DNA of 64,000 nucleotides from Pseudoclavibacter sp. AY1F1 (GCF_002931075.1 NZ_PSTQ01000010.1:62001-126000); one strand, 5' to 3'. Positions 26,230-34,656 are shown, counted from the first letter of the stretch. Notes: generated by a model not told the origin, from the sequence alone. Numbers and translations are program-made.

Positions 26230-27279
26230 GTGCGCTCCCTCACTCGTCTCACCGGCCTCGACCGGATACAGGCGAGCAAGCGCGTGCCCGCCCTGCAGGT
26301 CGCGAAGACCGCCATCGCTGCGGTCGGGGCGTGGCTGCTCGCCGGCTGGCTCATCCCCGGCCCGCTACCGGTGTTCGCTGCCGTGGCCGCCCTGCTCGTT
26401 GTGCAGCCGAGCGTCAACCAGTCGTTCGCGAAGGCCCTCGAGCGAAGCGCCGGAGTGGTCATCGGCGTGGCCGTCGCGAGCGCCATCTCGCTGGTGCTTG
26501 GGCCGCAGTCGTGGGTGATCCTCCTCGCCATCGTCGTCGCCATGATCGTCGCGTGGCTGCTGCGCATGACCTCCACGACCAGCAACCAGGTCGCGATCAG
26601 CGCCATGCTGGTCCTCGCGCTCGGCGCATCCACCCCCGAGTACGCGCTCGACCGCATCCTCGAAACCCTCATCGGCGCCGCGTTCGGGTTGCTCATCAAC
26701 GCCGTGATCTTGCCGCCCGTGCTCGTCGGTCCGGCCCAGCGCGACACCGCGATGCTCGGCAACGAGATCGCCGCGTCGCTCGAGCGCCTCGCCGACGCCA
26801 TCGAGCAGCCCCAGACGCCCGCGAGCCTCACCGAAATGCTCCTCAAGGCCCGCCTCCTGCGGCCCATGGCGGGTGCCGCCGAGAACTCCATCGCCGACGG
26901 ACTCGAGTCGCTCGCCTTCAACCCGCGGAAGTCGAGGCACCACGAGGAGCTCGTCGAATGCCGCGAGCTGCTCGACCGCTTCCGCCCCATCGTCACGCAG
27001 CTCACCGGCATGACCCGCGCCGTCGCCGAACACTGGGAGCCGACGCTCGCCGACGAACCGCAGGCCATCGCCATCGCCGAGCAGCTGCGACGGGCCGCGC
27101 ACGACACGCGCATCCTCATTCCGAGCGAGCCCGGGGAGCCGAAGGCGTTCATCCTGGAGCCGCCGGCGCTGACCGCCCCACTCGTCGTCTCCGCACCCAA
27201 GGGAGGCAGCTGGGTGCTCATCGGCTCGCTCATCGAAGACCTCCGCCGCATCCACGAAGGCCTCACCGCCGAGGCGTAG
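26230..27279 (+). CDS. FUSC-family membrane protein (aromatic acid exporter-like)
   Basis: A 349-residue protein. The first 170 residues carry four to six hydrophobic helices typical of the FUSC N-terminus (LQVAKTAIAAVGAWLLAGWL; VAALLVVQPSVNQSF; ERSAGVVIGVAVASAISL; ILETLIGAAFGLLINAV). The rest is a helical cytoplasmic domain. Relatives include aromatic-acid efflux proteins, but many bacterial members have no known substrate. The GTG start follows TACGCT by 6 nt. The gene stands alone between repeat tracts. Confidence 0.8.
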   Translation: MRSLTRLTGLDRIQASKRVPALQVAKTAIAAVGAWLLAGWLIPGPLPVFAAVAALLVVQPSVNQSFAKALERSAGVVIGVAVASAISLVLGPQSWVILLAIVVAMIVAWLLRMTSTTSNQVAISAMLVLALGASTPEYALDRILETLIGAAFGLLINAVILPPVLVGPAQRDTAMLGNEIAASLERLADAIEQPQTPASLTEMLLKARLLRPMAGAAENSIADGLESLAFNPRKSRHHEELVECRELLDRFRPIVTQLTGMTRAVAEHWEPTLADEPQAIAIAEQLRRAAHDTRILIPSEPGEPKAFILEPPALTAPLVVSAPKGGSWVLIGSLIEDLRRIHEGLTAEA

Positions 27280-27740
27280 GGGTGGCGTGCAGGGGGCGTG
27301 GCGGGCAGGCCCCTGGCCTGTCCCGGCCTGTCCTGGCCTGGCCTGGCCTGTCCCGGCCCGCCGCGGCACCGCCCGCGGCCGCCTCGCCCGTCGACGTGAC
27401 GCGCTGTCTGTCCAAGATCAGTGCAAAAACGGGCCCCGAGCCGCGATAAGGCGTCAGATGGCCCGATTCTGCACTGAAGTTGGTCACGCGCGACGCACTG
27501 CCACGAGTCCACGCCACGAGTCCACGCCACGAGTCCACGCCACGAGTCGGCGCTTCGAGTCCACGTCACAAGTCCGCGCTTCGTCCTGGCCCGCCTCAGG
27601 CAGGGCATGCCAGTACCTGGCACACCCGACCCTCCCGGGCGCAGGCTGGAAGCGATCCAATGGAGGAACGGCGACGGCCGGCGCTCTCGGAGTAGGGGCG
27701 CGTCCCGCTGCCGTTCCCGGAAGCGCAACGAGAGGCACCC
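27280..27740. other. 461-bp non-coding interval of three repeat types
   Basis: From left to right it holds a GGCCTGTCCC-type tract (about 27300-27360), the first 78-bp palindromic element (27409-27486), and four tandem 13-bp units CCACGAGTCCACG (27501-27552) followed by degenerate copies to about 27583. The remainder up to the alcohol dehydrogenase ATG has no gene that I can support; its promoter must lie there. Confidence 0.7.
27409..27486. repeat. 78-bp palindromic element, copy 1
   Basis: Left arm TGTCCAAGATCAGTGCA; right arm, read on the opposite strand, TGACCAACTTCAGTGCA. GGGCC follows in both arms before a less conserved middle. It lies between the FUSC gene and the alcohol dehydrogenase, both rightward. 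The length is exactly that of the four other copies in the window. Confidence 0.85.
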
Positions 27741-28802
27741 ATGAAGGCAACGTTCATGTACGCAGCAGGCGACGTCCGAGTCGAGACCGTCGCGGACCCG
27801 ACCATCCAGCAGCCGACCGACGCGATCGTCCGCGTCACGCAGGCCTGCATCTGCGGCTCGGACCTGCATCCGTATCACTCGATGCAGGCCAGCGAGCAGG
27901 GCTCCCCGATGGGGCACGAGCTCATCGGCATCGTCGAGGAGATCGGTGCGGCCGTCACGACACTCAAAGTCGGCGACTTCGTCATCGCCCCCTTCGCGTT
28001 CCAGGACAACACGTGCGTGTTCTGCCGTGAGGGATTCCAGACCTCGTGCATCCACGGCGGCTTCTACGGCAGCCCGGAGGTCGGCGGTCTGCAGGCCGAG
28101 CTCGCGCGCATCCCGCAGGCCGACGGCAGCCTCGTTGTCGTACCCGGCGTCGACGCGGCCGCCCTTGGCCGTGGGGAGAGCGCTGAGCTCGCCGCGAGCT
28201 TGCTCACCCTCTCCGACGTGTACCTCACCGGCTACCACGCAGCCCACATGGGGCGCGTCGAGGCGGGCAAGACCGTCACCGTGATCGGCGACGGCGCCGT
28301 CGGACTCTCCGCCGTGCTCGCCGCCAAGCAGCTCGGCGCCGAGCGCATCATCCTCATGGGGCGGCACACCTCGCGCACCGACCTCGGCATCGAGTTCGGC
28401 GCGACCGACGTTGTCGCCGAGCGCGGCGACGACGGCATCGCGCAGGTCATGGACCTCACGAACGGCGAAGGCAGCCACGTCGTGCTCGAGGCCGTCGGCC
28501 ACATGCCCGCCTACGAGCAGGCCTACGGCGTCGTCCGCCCCGGTGGCGTCATCTCGCGCGTCGGCGTGCCCCAGTACGAGGAAGCGCCCATCGGCTTCGG
28601 CTCGCTCTTCGGGAAGAACGTCACCCTCACCGGCGGCCCGGCCCCCGTGCGCGCGTACATGGAACCCGCAATCCAGCAGGTCCTGAACGGTGACATCAAC
28701 CCGGGTCGCGTCTTCGACCGCACGATCGGCATCGACGAGGTGCCGGCCGGCTACGCAGCCATGGATGCACGCGAAGCGCTCAAGGTGCTCGTCCAGATGT
28801 AG
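27741..28802 (+). CDS. Zinc-dependent alcohol dehydrogenase family protein
   Basis: A 353-residue MDR dehydrogenase. The catalytic zinc ligands are present (ACICGSDLHPY, GHELIG), and the Rossmann motif is VTVIGDGAVGLSAVLAA. The structural-zinc loop is reduced: only three Cys remain (TCVFCREGFQTSC), so that zinc may be absent, as in several formaldehyde- or threonine-dehydrogenase-like members. The substrate is not predicted. The cupin gene follows after 46 bp and both have ribosome binding sites, so an operon is likely. Confidence 0.88.
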   Translation: MKATFMYAAGDVRVETVADPTIQQPTDAIVRVTQACICGSDLHPYHSMQASEQGSPMGHELIGIVEEIGAAVTTLKVGDFVIAPFAFQDNTCVFCREGFQTSCIHGGFYGSPEVGGLQAELARIPQADGSLVVVPGVDAAALGRGESAELAASLLTLSDVYLTGYHAAHMGRVEAGKTVTVIGDGAVGLSAVLAAKQLGAERIILMGRHTSRTDLGIEFGATDVVAERGDDGIAQVMDLTNGEGSHVVLEAVGHMPAYEQAYGVVRPGGVISRVGVPQYEEAPIGFGSLFGKNVTLTGGPAPVRAYMEPAIQQVLNGDINPGRVFDRTIGIDEVPAGYAAMDAREALKVLVQM

Positions 28803-28848
28803 TCGCCCCGCAGCCGTGCGCGCTACAACCCGAGAAAGGAACCTCCTC

Positions 28849-29259
28849 ATGAGCACAGAACTCCAACCGAAGAGCCCGACCAACAAGGGGCCAGCCGAGT
28901 GGTTCACCGGCGACGTCTACTTCAACGCCTACTACGCGGGGACTGAGCCGTCGCGCACCCGCCTCAACCTGGTGCGCTTCACACCTGGAGCGCACACCGC
29001 CTGGCACCGCCACGCGGTCGGCCAGACGCTGCACGTCACCGAGGGGTACGGCTACGTGCAGTCGCGCGGCGAAGAGCTCCTCGAGTTGCGCCCGGGTGAC
29101 ACCGTCTACACGCCGGCCGGCGAGTGGCACTGGCACGGCGCATCCGCGGACAACTTCATGTGCCACCTCGCGCTGTGGGAGGGGCCCGGCGCTGACTCCG
29201 ACGAGCCCGAGACTGTCTGGGGCGAGCTGCTGAAGCCGGAGGAGTATCCGCAGGGTTAG
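28849..29259 (+). CDS. Cupin-domain protein
   Basis: A 136-residue single-domain cupin. Motif 1 is GAHTAWHRHAVGQTLHVTEG, with the two His and the later Glu/Gln as metal ligands; motif 2 is PGDTVYTPAGEWHWHGA. The pattern fits small mononuclear cupins related to carboxymuconolactone-type or hydroxynitrile-lyase-like proteins, often found with alcohol dehydrogenases. The start follows AAAGGA by 8 nt; an upstream in-frame extension overlaps the dehydrogenase and was rejected. It is likely co-transcribed with the preceding dehydrogenase. Confidence 0.85.
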   Translation: MSTELQPKSPTNKGPAEWFTGDVYFNAYYAGTEPSRTRLNLVRFTPGAHTAWHRHAVGQTLHVTEGYGYVQSRGEELLELRPGDTVYTPAGEWHWHGASADNFMCHLALWEGPGADSDEPETVWGELLKPEEYPQG

Positions 29260-29262
29260 GTC

Positions 29263-29414
29263 GTGTCTGACACTGTCTTGCCTCCTCCGCTCGTCCTGAT
29301 CGCGCGATCTGCTGCGTTGGAGAACTCGGGCAATGCTCCGCATTTGGCTTCGTTCTCCGCCTTGCATCTCGCACGACCAGACCGTGCTCGCTGCGGCGAT
29401 CCACTGTCAGACAC
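29263..29414. mobile_element. 152-bp MITE-like sequence with 10-bp terminal inverted repeats
   Basis: GTGTCTGACA at 29263-29272 is exactly mirrored by TGTCAGACAC at 29405-29414. The interior can fold further (CTGCGTTGGAGAACTC pairs loosely with CGTTCTCCGCCTTGC) and carries no coding frame. No clear target-site duplication flanks it. It starts 3 bp after the cupin stop. A non-autonomous insertion or a large structured terminator are both possible. Confidence 0.4.
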
Positions 29415-29508
29415 TCCCTAGTGGCGGGGTGAGTCAGCGGGGGTGGCCCGGGCGCAGGCCGCGCTTGCCTGCCGGCCCAGCCGCGGCCTCGTGGTCTCCG
29501 CACCGAAC

Positions 29509-29561
29509 GAGTGAGCCAGACGCATCCAGAACCCGTGTGGGTGGATGCTTCTGGCTCACTC
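29509..29561. terminator. Bidirectional hairpin between cupin and MmyB-like genes
   Basis: A 20-bp stem with one mismatch (GAGTGAGCCAGACGCATCCA against its reverse ending GCTCACTC) and a 13-nt loop lies between convergent genes. A perfect 20-bp palindrome of CAGCTGGC words follows at 29587-29606, just beyond the stop of the leftward gene. Both would stop transcription from either side. Confidence 0.65.
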
Positions 29562-29614
29562 TTCGCGTTCGAGCGGGGACTGCTGGCAGCTGGCAGCTGC
29601 CAGCTGGCTCGCGC

Positions 29615-30499
29615 CTAGTGCTGTTGGAAGGCTGCCTGTGTCTGTGCCGGGAACTCCGTTGCCGCCCAGGACGCGAGCATCCGTAAAGCGTCAGCGCTCG
29701 GGCTGCCCTCCGCGGCCGTGTAAACGTTCATCGTCAGCCCGGGCTCGCTCGGCAGCGGCAGCGACTCGAAGTTCAGCTCGAGCAGGCCGACAACCGGGTG
29801 GTTCAGGCGCTTCACGCCGCTGCGATGGAACTTCACGTCTTTCGCCGCCCACATCTCGCGGAAGAGCTCGCTCTGCGTCGACAGCTCACCGATGAGCTGG
29901 TGCAGCTTTGGGTCGTGCGGGTTGCGGCCCGCCTCCATCCGCAACATGGATGCGGCGTCGGCGGCGATGCGGTCGAAATCCGGCCAGAAGTCGCGGGCGG
30001 CCGGGTTCAGGTAGATGTACCTCGTCGTGTTCACGGGGCGGCGCGGGTCGTCGAAGACGGGGGAGTAGAGCGCGCGACCCAGACGGTTGGCGGCGAGCAC
30101 GTCGTGCCGGTCGTTGCGCACCCACGCGGGAGCCTCGGAGAACGCGTCGAGCATCTGGCGGACGGCGGGACGCAGCTCGCCGCCGCGCTGCTTCTTCGAC
30201 GCGCGGCGCGACGGTGCGCTCGCTCTGGCGAGGTTGAAGAGGTGCTCGCGCTCGGCCTCGTCGAGCTGCAACGTCGAAGCGATCGCGTCGAGCACGCTCT
30301 CCGAGGCGCCGGACAGGTTGCCGCGCTCGAGCCGCACGTAGTAGTCGACGGAGACTCCCGCGAGCATCGCGACTTCCTCGCGCCGCAGCCCCGCGACGCG
30401 GCGATTCCCGCCGTACGCCGGCAGGCCAGCCTGCTCCGGGGTGATTTTCGCCCGGCGGGAGCTGAGGAACTCCTTCACCTGTTCGCGCACATCGTTCAT
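29615..30499 (-). CDS. Helix-turn-helix regulator with MmyB-like ligand domain
   Basis: A 294-residue regulator. The XRE-type helix-turn-helix occupies about 10-85 (GLRREEVAMLAGVSVDYYVRLERGN), and the C-terminal MmyB-like domain (about 105-280) resembles the fatty-acid or fatty-acyl-binding region described for MltR/MmyB proteins (WVRNDRHDVLAANRLGRALY; RYIYLNPAARDFW). Proteins of this type often control an adjacent dehydrogenase or reductase; an aldo/keto reductase lies upstream on the same strand. TAGCTT sits 6 nt before the ATG. Confidence 0.88.
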   Translation of the reverse strand: MNDVREQVKEFLSSRRAKITPEQAGLPAYGGNRRVAGLRREEVAMLAGVSVDYYVRLERGNLSGASESVLDAIASTLQLDEAEREHLFNLARASAPSRRASKKQRGGELRPAVRQMLDAFSEAPAWVRNDRHDVLAANRLGRALYSPVFDDPRRPVNTTRYIYLNPAARDFWPDFDRIAADAASMLRMEAGRNPHDPKLHQLIGELSTQSELFREMWAAKDVKFHRSGVKRLNHPVVGLLELNFESLPLPSEPGLTMNVYTAAEGSPSADALRMLASWAATEFPAQTQAAFQQH

Positions 30500-30600
30500 G
30501 CGTCCAAGCTACGCCCGCAGAGCCGAGCGAGGGAGGCCCCGCGAGTACCTGCCCAGAACGCCGCGCCCTCCGCCCGGTGGTCTTTCGCAGCGCGGAGAAC

Positions 30601-30662
30601 TTCGGTGACTCTTCGCGCGGAAGTGTGCGAATTCTCGCGCGAACCAGCCAATAGTCACCGAA
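30601..30662. repeat. Nested inverted repeat upstream of the MmyB-like gene
   Basis: TTCGGTGACT (30601-30610) and AGTCACCGAA (30653-30662) form a perfect 10-bp outer stem. Inside it, TTCGCGCG and CGCGCGAA form a second stem. It sits about 100 bp before the regulator start, within a 350-bp interval (30500-30849) that also holds the second 78-bp element and no gene. Confidence 0.55.
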
Positions 30663-30730
30663 ATTTGCAGCGGGACGGTGGCACCGCGCGCTCAGTGGTG
30701 CGGGTCCGACCTGGGCCGCGGCTGGCGGGC

Positions 30731-30808
30731 TGTCCAACATCAGTGCAGAGTCCGGCCGAAACTCGCTGAAAGCGGCGGGAAGGGCCGATTCTGCACTGAA
30801 GTTGGACA
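30731..30808. repeat. 78-bp palindromic element, copy 2
   Basis: Left arm TGTCCAACATCAGTGCAGA; right arm, opposite strand, TGTCCAACTTCAGTGCAGA. One mismatch separates the arms over the first 19 bp. It lies between the aldo/keto reductase stop and the MmyB-like gene, both leftward, 41 bp beyond the reductase stop. Confidence 0.88.
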
Positions 30809-30849
30809 AGAGCGGAGCTGCAGCTCGGCCTGAGCCGGCCCTGCGCGGA

Positions 30850-31734
30850 TCAGGCCTCCGGGATGGGCATGCCGTACGCCTCAAGGGTCAGCGACTCGGG
30901 CTCGGGGCCGCGGCGCACTGCCTTGTCGAGCGCGTCGATCTGGGCAACCTCGTGAGCGGTGAGCTCGAAGTCGAAGATGTCGAAGTTCTCGGCGATGCGG
31001 TGCGGCTTGACTGACTTAGGGATCACCGAGCGGCCCTCCTGCACGTGCCAGCGCAGCATGACCTGGGCCGGGCTCTTGCCGTGCGCCTCGGCGATGGCGC
31101 CGATCGTCGCATCCTCAAGGGTGCTGCCGCCGTCGCCTTCGCGGTAGAAGGTGATGCCGCCGATGGGTGACCAGGCCTGGTCGAGGATGCCGTGGCGCGC
31201 ATCCGCTGCCTGGAGTTCCTTCTGCTGGAAGTAGGGGTGCAGCTCGATCTGGTTCACGGCGGGCACGACGTCGGTCGCCTCCAGCAGGGAGGCGAGGTGG
31301 TCTGGCATGAAGTTACTCACGCCGATTGCCCGCACCTTGCCGTCGGCAAGGAGGCGTTCGAGGGCCCGGTAGGCGCCGATCGTTTTCTCCCAGGCGGTGG
31401 GGAGCGGCTGGTGGAGGATGAGGAGGTCGATCTGCTCGACGCCCAGCTTGGCGGCCGACTTCTCGAAGCCGTGGAGCGTTTCGTCGTAGCCGTAGTCGCT
31501 GATCCAGATCTTGGTCTCGATGAAGATCTCGTCGCGGGGGAGACCGGATGCGGCGATCGCCTGTCCGACTTCCCGCTCGTTCCCGTAGGCGGCGGCCGTG
31601 TCGATGTGCCGGTAGCCAACGCGCAGCGCCTCGGCGACTGCGGCTGCCGTCTCCTCCGGGGAGGACTGGAAGACGCCGAAGCCGATGGCGGGAAGTTCGA
31701 CGCCGTTGCTCAGGGTCAGGTTCGTGGTGCTCAT
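30850..31734 (-). CDS. Aldo/keto reductase
   Basis: A 294-residue NADPH-dependent aldo/keto reductase of the 2,5-diketogluconate-reductase-like group. The catalytic tetrad is visible as Asp and Tyr in YRHIDTAAAYGNE, Lys in IETKIWIS and His in LLILHQPLP. The signature GVSNFMPDHL and the cofactor motif VIPKSVKPHRIAEN are intact. TAGCGT lies 7 nt before the ATG. The gene is divergent from the polyol PTS operon and does not carry the SorC-type operator in its own direction, so a role in that pathway is uncertain. Confidence 0.92.
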   Translation of the reverse strand: MSTTNLTLSNGVELPAIGFGVFQSSPEETAAAVAEALRVGYRHIDTAAAYGNEREVGQAIAASGLPRDEIFIETKIWISDYGYDETLHGFEKSAAKLGVEQIDLLILHQPLPTAWEKTIGAYRALERLLADGKVRAIGVSNFMPDHLASLLEATDVVPAVNQIELHPYFQQKELQAADARHGILDQAWSPIGGITFYREGDGGSTLEDATIGAIAEAHGKSPAQVMLRWHVQEGRSVIPKSVKPHRIAENFDIFDFELTAHEVAQIDALDKAVRRGPEPESLTLEAYGMPIPEA

Positions 31735-31829
31735 GGTGAAGACGCTACGTCGCGCGGCTGATCGGAGACAGGCCCTGTCAGGACCCGTCAGACGAATCGA
31801 AGCTGTTTCGGATGCCCGCAGATCGCCTC

Positions 31830-31903
31830 TTGCGCACGGGGGCGCTCGTGCCTACACTTTCGGCAGGTGCACAAACGATCAGATCTATTTGCAACTTCGT
31901 GCA
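31830..31903 (+). promoter_or_regulatory. Promoter and SorC-type operator of the polyol PTS operon
   Basis: TTGCGC (31830-31835), a 17-bp spacer and TACACT (31853-31858) form the promoter. Nine bp later a 36-bp site (31868-31903) begins TGCACAAACG and ends TGCAACTTCGTGCA, an imperfect inverted repeat. The same site, same length and nearly identical half (TGCAACTTTGTGCA), stands before the leftward isomerase operon at 39669-39704. Placement over the start of transcription suggests repression by the SorC-type regulator encoded at 36169. Confidence 0.72.
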
Positions 31904-31926
31904 CACCCCGACAAAGGAGTCAGAAC

Positions 31927-32019
31927 ATGCGGTTTAAGTCGCCGCTCGCCGCCCCCGCGGCCAGCACCGTCGAGCAGAGCTCGACGACCACGTCGGGAGG
32001 GCAGCCGGCATGGAAGTAA
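31927..32019 (+). CDS. 30-codon leader ORF overlapping the PTS IIC start
   Basis: An ATG at 31927 has the best ribosome binding site of the operon (AAGGAG, 7-nt spacing) and opens a 30-residue frame (MRFKSPLAAPAAST...QPAWK) whose stop lies 10 nt inside the IIC gene. The IIC gene itself has only GGGAGG at a long distance. The arrangement suggests translational coupling. The peptide has no membrane segment and resembles nothing I know; it may be a leader without its own function. Confidence 0.45.
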   Translation: MRFKSPLAAPAASTVEQSSTTTSGGQPAWK

Positions 32020-32612
32020 TCACCTGGATCGCCGAGAACTTCATCGGCCTCTTCAACGCCTCCGCCGAGAGCCTCATGGGTCTCATCACGGGCATCCTCC
32101 CTCTGCTCCTCGTGCTGCTCACGGCAATGTACGCCGTGACCACGTGGATCGGCGAGGAGCGCGTCACCCGCGCTGTCCGCTGGGCAGGCAAGTACGCGAT
32201 CACGCGCTACACGGTGATGCCGATCATCGCCGTCATCATGCTGACGAACCCCATGGCGTACACGTTCGGTCGCTTCCTCCCCGAACGCTACAAGCCGGCC
32301 TTCTACGACTCTGCGGTGTCGTTCGTGCACCCGGTCACGGCCTTCCTCCCGCACGCCAACGCGGGTGAGCTGTTCGTCTGGACCGGCATCTCCGCTGGCG
32401 TCCTCGCCATCGCGCCCGACAAGTACGCGACGCTCGCCGCCCTCTATTTCATGGTCGGCATCGTCGTCATCTTCATCCGCGGCATCACCACGCAGTGGAT
32501 CACGAAGGTCCTCATCAAGCGCGGCGGCCACGAGGCGACCTTCGCCCGTTTCGACGAGATGTATGCCGAGGGCCACCTCCAGGGCTCCAAGACCGAAGGT
32601 GGTGTCCTGTGA
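32010..32612 (+). CDS. srlA: PTS glucitol/sorbitol-type EIIC subunit
   Basis: A 200-residue membrane subunit of the glucitol-type phosphotransferase system, forming part of the sugar channel with the EIIBC protein. Family motifs: start EVITWIAENFIGLF, the block LTNPMAYTFGRFLPERYKPAFYD cut here as LTNPMAYTFGRF, and SFVHPVTAFLPHANAGELFVW. Four to five hydrophobic helices are visible. Its TGA overlaps the GTG of the next gene by 4 bp. It is the first full gene of the operon running srlA-srlE-srlB-gutM-oxidoreductase. Confidence 0.92.
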   Translation: MEVITWIAENFIGLFNASAESLMGLITGILPLLLVLLTAMYAVTTWIGEERVTRAVRWAGKYAITRYTVMPIIAVIMLTNPMAYTFGRFLPERYKPAFYDSAVSFVHPVTAFLPHANAGELFVWTGISAGVLAIAPDKYATLAALYFMVGIVVIFIRGITTQWITKVLIKRGGHEATFARFDEMYAEGHLQGSKTEGGVL

Positions 32613-33688
32613 GCACAGACGCTGAGAACACGAACGCCAGCGCTGCCGAGAACTCCAGCGCAGGCACGGCCGACTACAAGGGCGTCAAAGTCAACCGCGG
32701 TCGCGGCGGCTGGGGCGACGGCCTGACCCTCGTCCCGAACGCCGAGAAGAACATCGTCCTCTCGGTGACCGGAGGCGGCATCCACCCCGTCGCACAGAAG
32801 ATCGCGGAGCTCACGGGCGCCGAGGCAGTCGACGGCTTCAAGAACAACGTTCCGGACGCGAACGTGCTCTGCGCCGTCATCAACTGCGGCGGCACGGCGC
32901 GCATCGGCGTCTACCCGAAGAAGCGCATCCCGACTGTGGATGTGTACCCAGGTGAACCGGGCGGCCCGCTCGCCCAGTTCATCACGGAGGACATCTTCGT
33001 CTCCGACGTCGCGCCCCGCGACGTGGTTGCGCTCGACGCAGAGGCAACCGCAGCGGCTGGCGCACCCGCCGCGGCAGCTGCTCCGGCGCAGAGCCCGGAA
33101 GAGATCGCCGCGAAGGCCAAGGCGGATGCACGCGCCAGGGTCGCAGCACAGGGAAGCGGATTCACGGGCTTCGTCGTGAAGTTCGGCAACGCGATCGGCT
33201 ACTTCATCAACACGCTGCTCTCCTCGGGCCGCCAGGCGATCAAGCTGACGCTCAACACGATCCTGCCGTTCATGGCGTATGTCTCGCTCCTCATCGGAGT
33301 CGTCACGTACACGGGCGCTTCGGACTTCATCGCCAACGCGGTGTCGCCGCTCGCGTCGAACCCGATTGGCCTGATCCTGCTCGGCGTCATCACGGGCCTC
33401 CCGTTCCTGTCGCCGATCCTCGGCCCAGGTGCCGCGATCGCCCAGGTCGTCGGTGTCTTGATGGGCACGCAGATCGCGGCCGGCGCGCTGCCGGTGCAGT
33501 ACGCGCTGCCGACGCTCTTCGCGGTCAACGGCCAGGTCGGCTGTGACTTCATCCCCGTCGGTCTCTCCCTCGGTGAGGCTGAGCCGGAGACGGTTGCGGT
33601 CGGTGTCCCCGCAGTGCTCTTCTCCAGGCAGATCACGTCGCCCCTCGCGGTCGTGCTCGCCTACTTCGCCTCCTTCCTCCTCGTCTAG
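32609..33688 (+). CDS. srlE: PTS glucitol/sorbitol-type EIIBC subunit
   Basis: A 359-residue protein starting at the GTG that overlaps the srlA stop. The N-terminal EIIB domain (about 18-140) carries the phosphorylated cysteine in VINCGGTARIGVYPKK. An Ala/Pro-rich linker (about 150-170) leads to the membrane domain (about 195-359), with LTLNTILPFMAYVSLLIGV and NGQVGCDFIPVGLSLGEAEP. It takes phosphate from EIIA and passes it to the incoming polyol. Domain order is that of the Srl/Gut family. Confidence 0.92.
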   Translation: MSTDAENTNASAAENSSAGTADYKGVKVNRGRGGWGDGLTLVPNAEKNIVLSVTGGGIHPVAQKIAELTGAEAVDGFKNNVPDANVLCAVINCGGTARIGVYPKKRIPTVDVYPGEPGGPLAQFITEDIFVSDVAPRDVVALDAEATAAAGAPAAAAAPAQSPEEIAAKAKADARARVAAQGSGFTGFVVKFGNAIGYFINTLLSSGRQAIKLTLNTILPFMAYVSLLIGVVTYTGASDFIANAVSPLASNPIGLILLGVITGLPFLSPILGPGAAIAQVVGVLMGTQIAAGALPVQYALPTLFAVNGQVGCDFIPVGLSLGEAEPETVAVGVPAVLFSRQITSPLAVVLAYFASFLLV

Positions 33689-33762
33689 GTGGCGCCGGGC
33701 GGGCCGAGACCCGGCCCGCCCGCGCATCCACTGAACTCTTGAACCATGAAAGGGACCACAAC

Positions 33763-34137
33763 GTGTCCACGACCATCTGGCAGTCAGAAATCGCCCGCAT
33801 CGGACCCGACGCGAACGACATGTTCGAGGGCGGCGTTTACATCCTCTTCGGCGAACCCGTGCCGGACGCGCTCGCCGAGGTCAGCCTCGTGCACAAGGGC
33901 CACTCCGGTGAGTTCGTGCCGGTGCAGGCAGGGGACGAATTCGTGATCGGCGACGAGGCGGTCACCGTCACAGCGGTCGGTGACCTCGCCAACCCGAACC
34001 TGCAGGAGCTCGGACACGTCGTGCTCTACCTGAACGCGGAAGACACCGCGCTCCTTCCCGGCGCCATCCAGGCGACCGGATCCCTCTCCACCCCCACCGA
34101 GGGCGCATTCGTCAGCGTGCGCCGGAACGAGGTCTAG
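33763..34137 (+). CDS. srlB: PTS glucitol/sorbitol-type EIIA subunit
   Basis: A 124-residue cytoplasmic EIIA of the Gut family. IWQSEIARIGPDA at the start, LVHKGHSGEF (likely bearing the phospho-histidine) and VGDLANPNLQELGHVVLY align with the family pattern. The GTG at 33763 follows AAAGGGA; an in-frame TTG eight codons earlier was rejected for lack of a binding site. It receives phosphate from HPr, which is not encoded in the window. Confidence 0.9.
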   Translation: MSTTIWQSEIARIGPDANDMFEGGVYILFGEPVPDALAEVSLVHKGHSGEFVPVQAGDEFVIGDEAVTVTAVGDLANPNLQELGHVVLYLNAEDTALLPGAIQATGSLSTPTEGAFVSVRRNEV

Positions 34138-34140
34138 ACC

Positions 34141-34626
34141 ATGGACTGGAGATTCCCCGCCGTCCTGGTGCTCGCGCTTGTCCTGAGCATGTTCATGACG
34201 GTTGTGCAGATGCGCGCGTACATGCGACAGGTCAACGAGATCGCGAAGGCCAACGCGGGCAAGAACCTCAACCTGGTGAGCGGACGAGGCAAGGGCGCCT
34301 TCCGCGGCGCGATCGCCGTGCTGCTCGTCGACCCCACGACCCTCGAGGTCGTCGAGGCTCGAGCACTTGTCGGCTTCAGTGTCTTCGGCCGTCTGAAGCC
34401 GGCCCCCGACCTCGAAGGGCCGCTCAAGACGGTCTTCGACCGTGCGGCGGCCCGCCACAAGCACCTCGGAACCGCCGTGCGCCAGGCGATCAGCATGCTG
34501 CCCCACCAGGTGCGCGCACAGGTCACGCTGCCGCCCGCGAAGGGCAAGGCCAAGCGCGGTCAGCCGACCGCCATCAAGGGCGCGGCCCCGAAGCAATTCG
34601 CCGGCCTCTCCCGCGTCAGCAACTAG
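34141..34626 (+). CDS. gutM: GutM/SrlM family glucitol-operon activator
   Basis: A 161-residue protein with one N-terminal membrane helix (FPAVLVLALVLSMFMTVVQM) and the GutM core (SGRGKGAFRGAIAVLLVD; EARALVGFSVFGRLKP). In enterobacteria GutM activates the glucitol operon; in Gram-positives homologues sit inside PTS operons with unclear mechanism. The C-terminal Lys/Pro-rich tail (PPAKGKAKRG) is longer than in E. coli. It lies 3 nt after srlB, in the same operon. Confidence 0.85.
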   Translation: MDWRFPAVLVLALVLSMFMTVVQMRAYMRQVNEIAKANAGKNLNLVSGRGKGAFRGAIAVLLVDPTTLEVVEARALVGFSVFGRLKPAPDLEGPLKTVFDRAAARHKHLGTAVRQAISMLPHQVRAQVTLPPAKGKAKRGQPTAIKGAAPKQFAGLSRVSN

Positions 34627-34656
34627 CCCCCACGAACCAAGCAAAAAGGAACGCAC

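Noticed and set aside
27501-27552. Four tandem 13-bp units resembling a short repeat array
   Set aside because: Units are contiguous with no unique spacers and no cas genes are near, so it is a simple tandem repeat, not CRISPR.
26217-28907. 896-codon minus-strand frame across the FUSC and alcohol dehydrogenase genes
   Set aside because: It crosses repeat tracts and two real plus-strand genes; its composition is that of a shadow frame.
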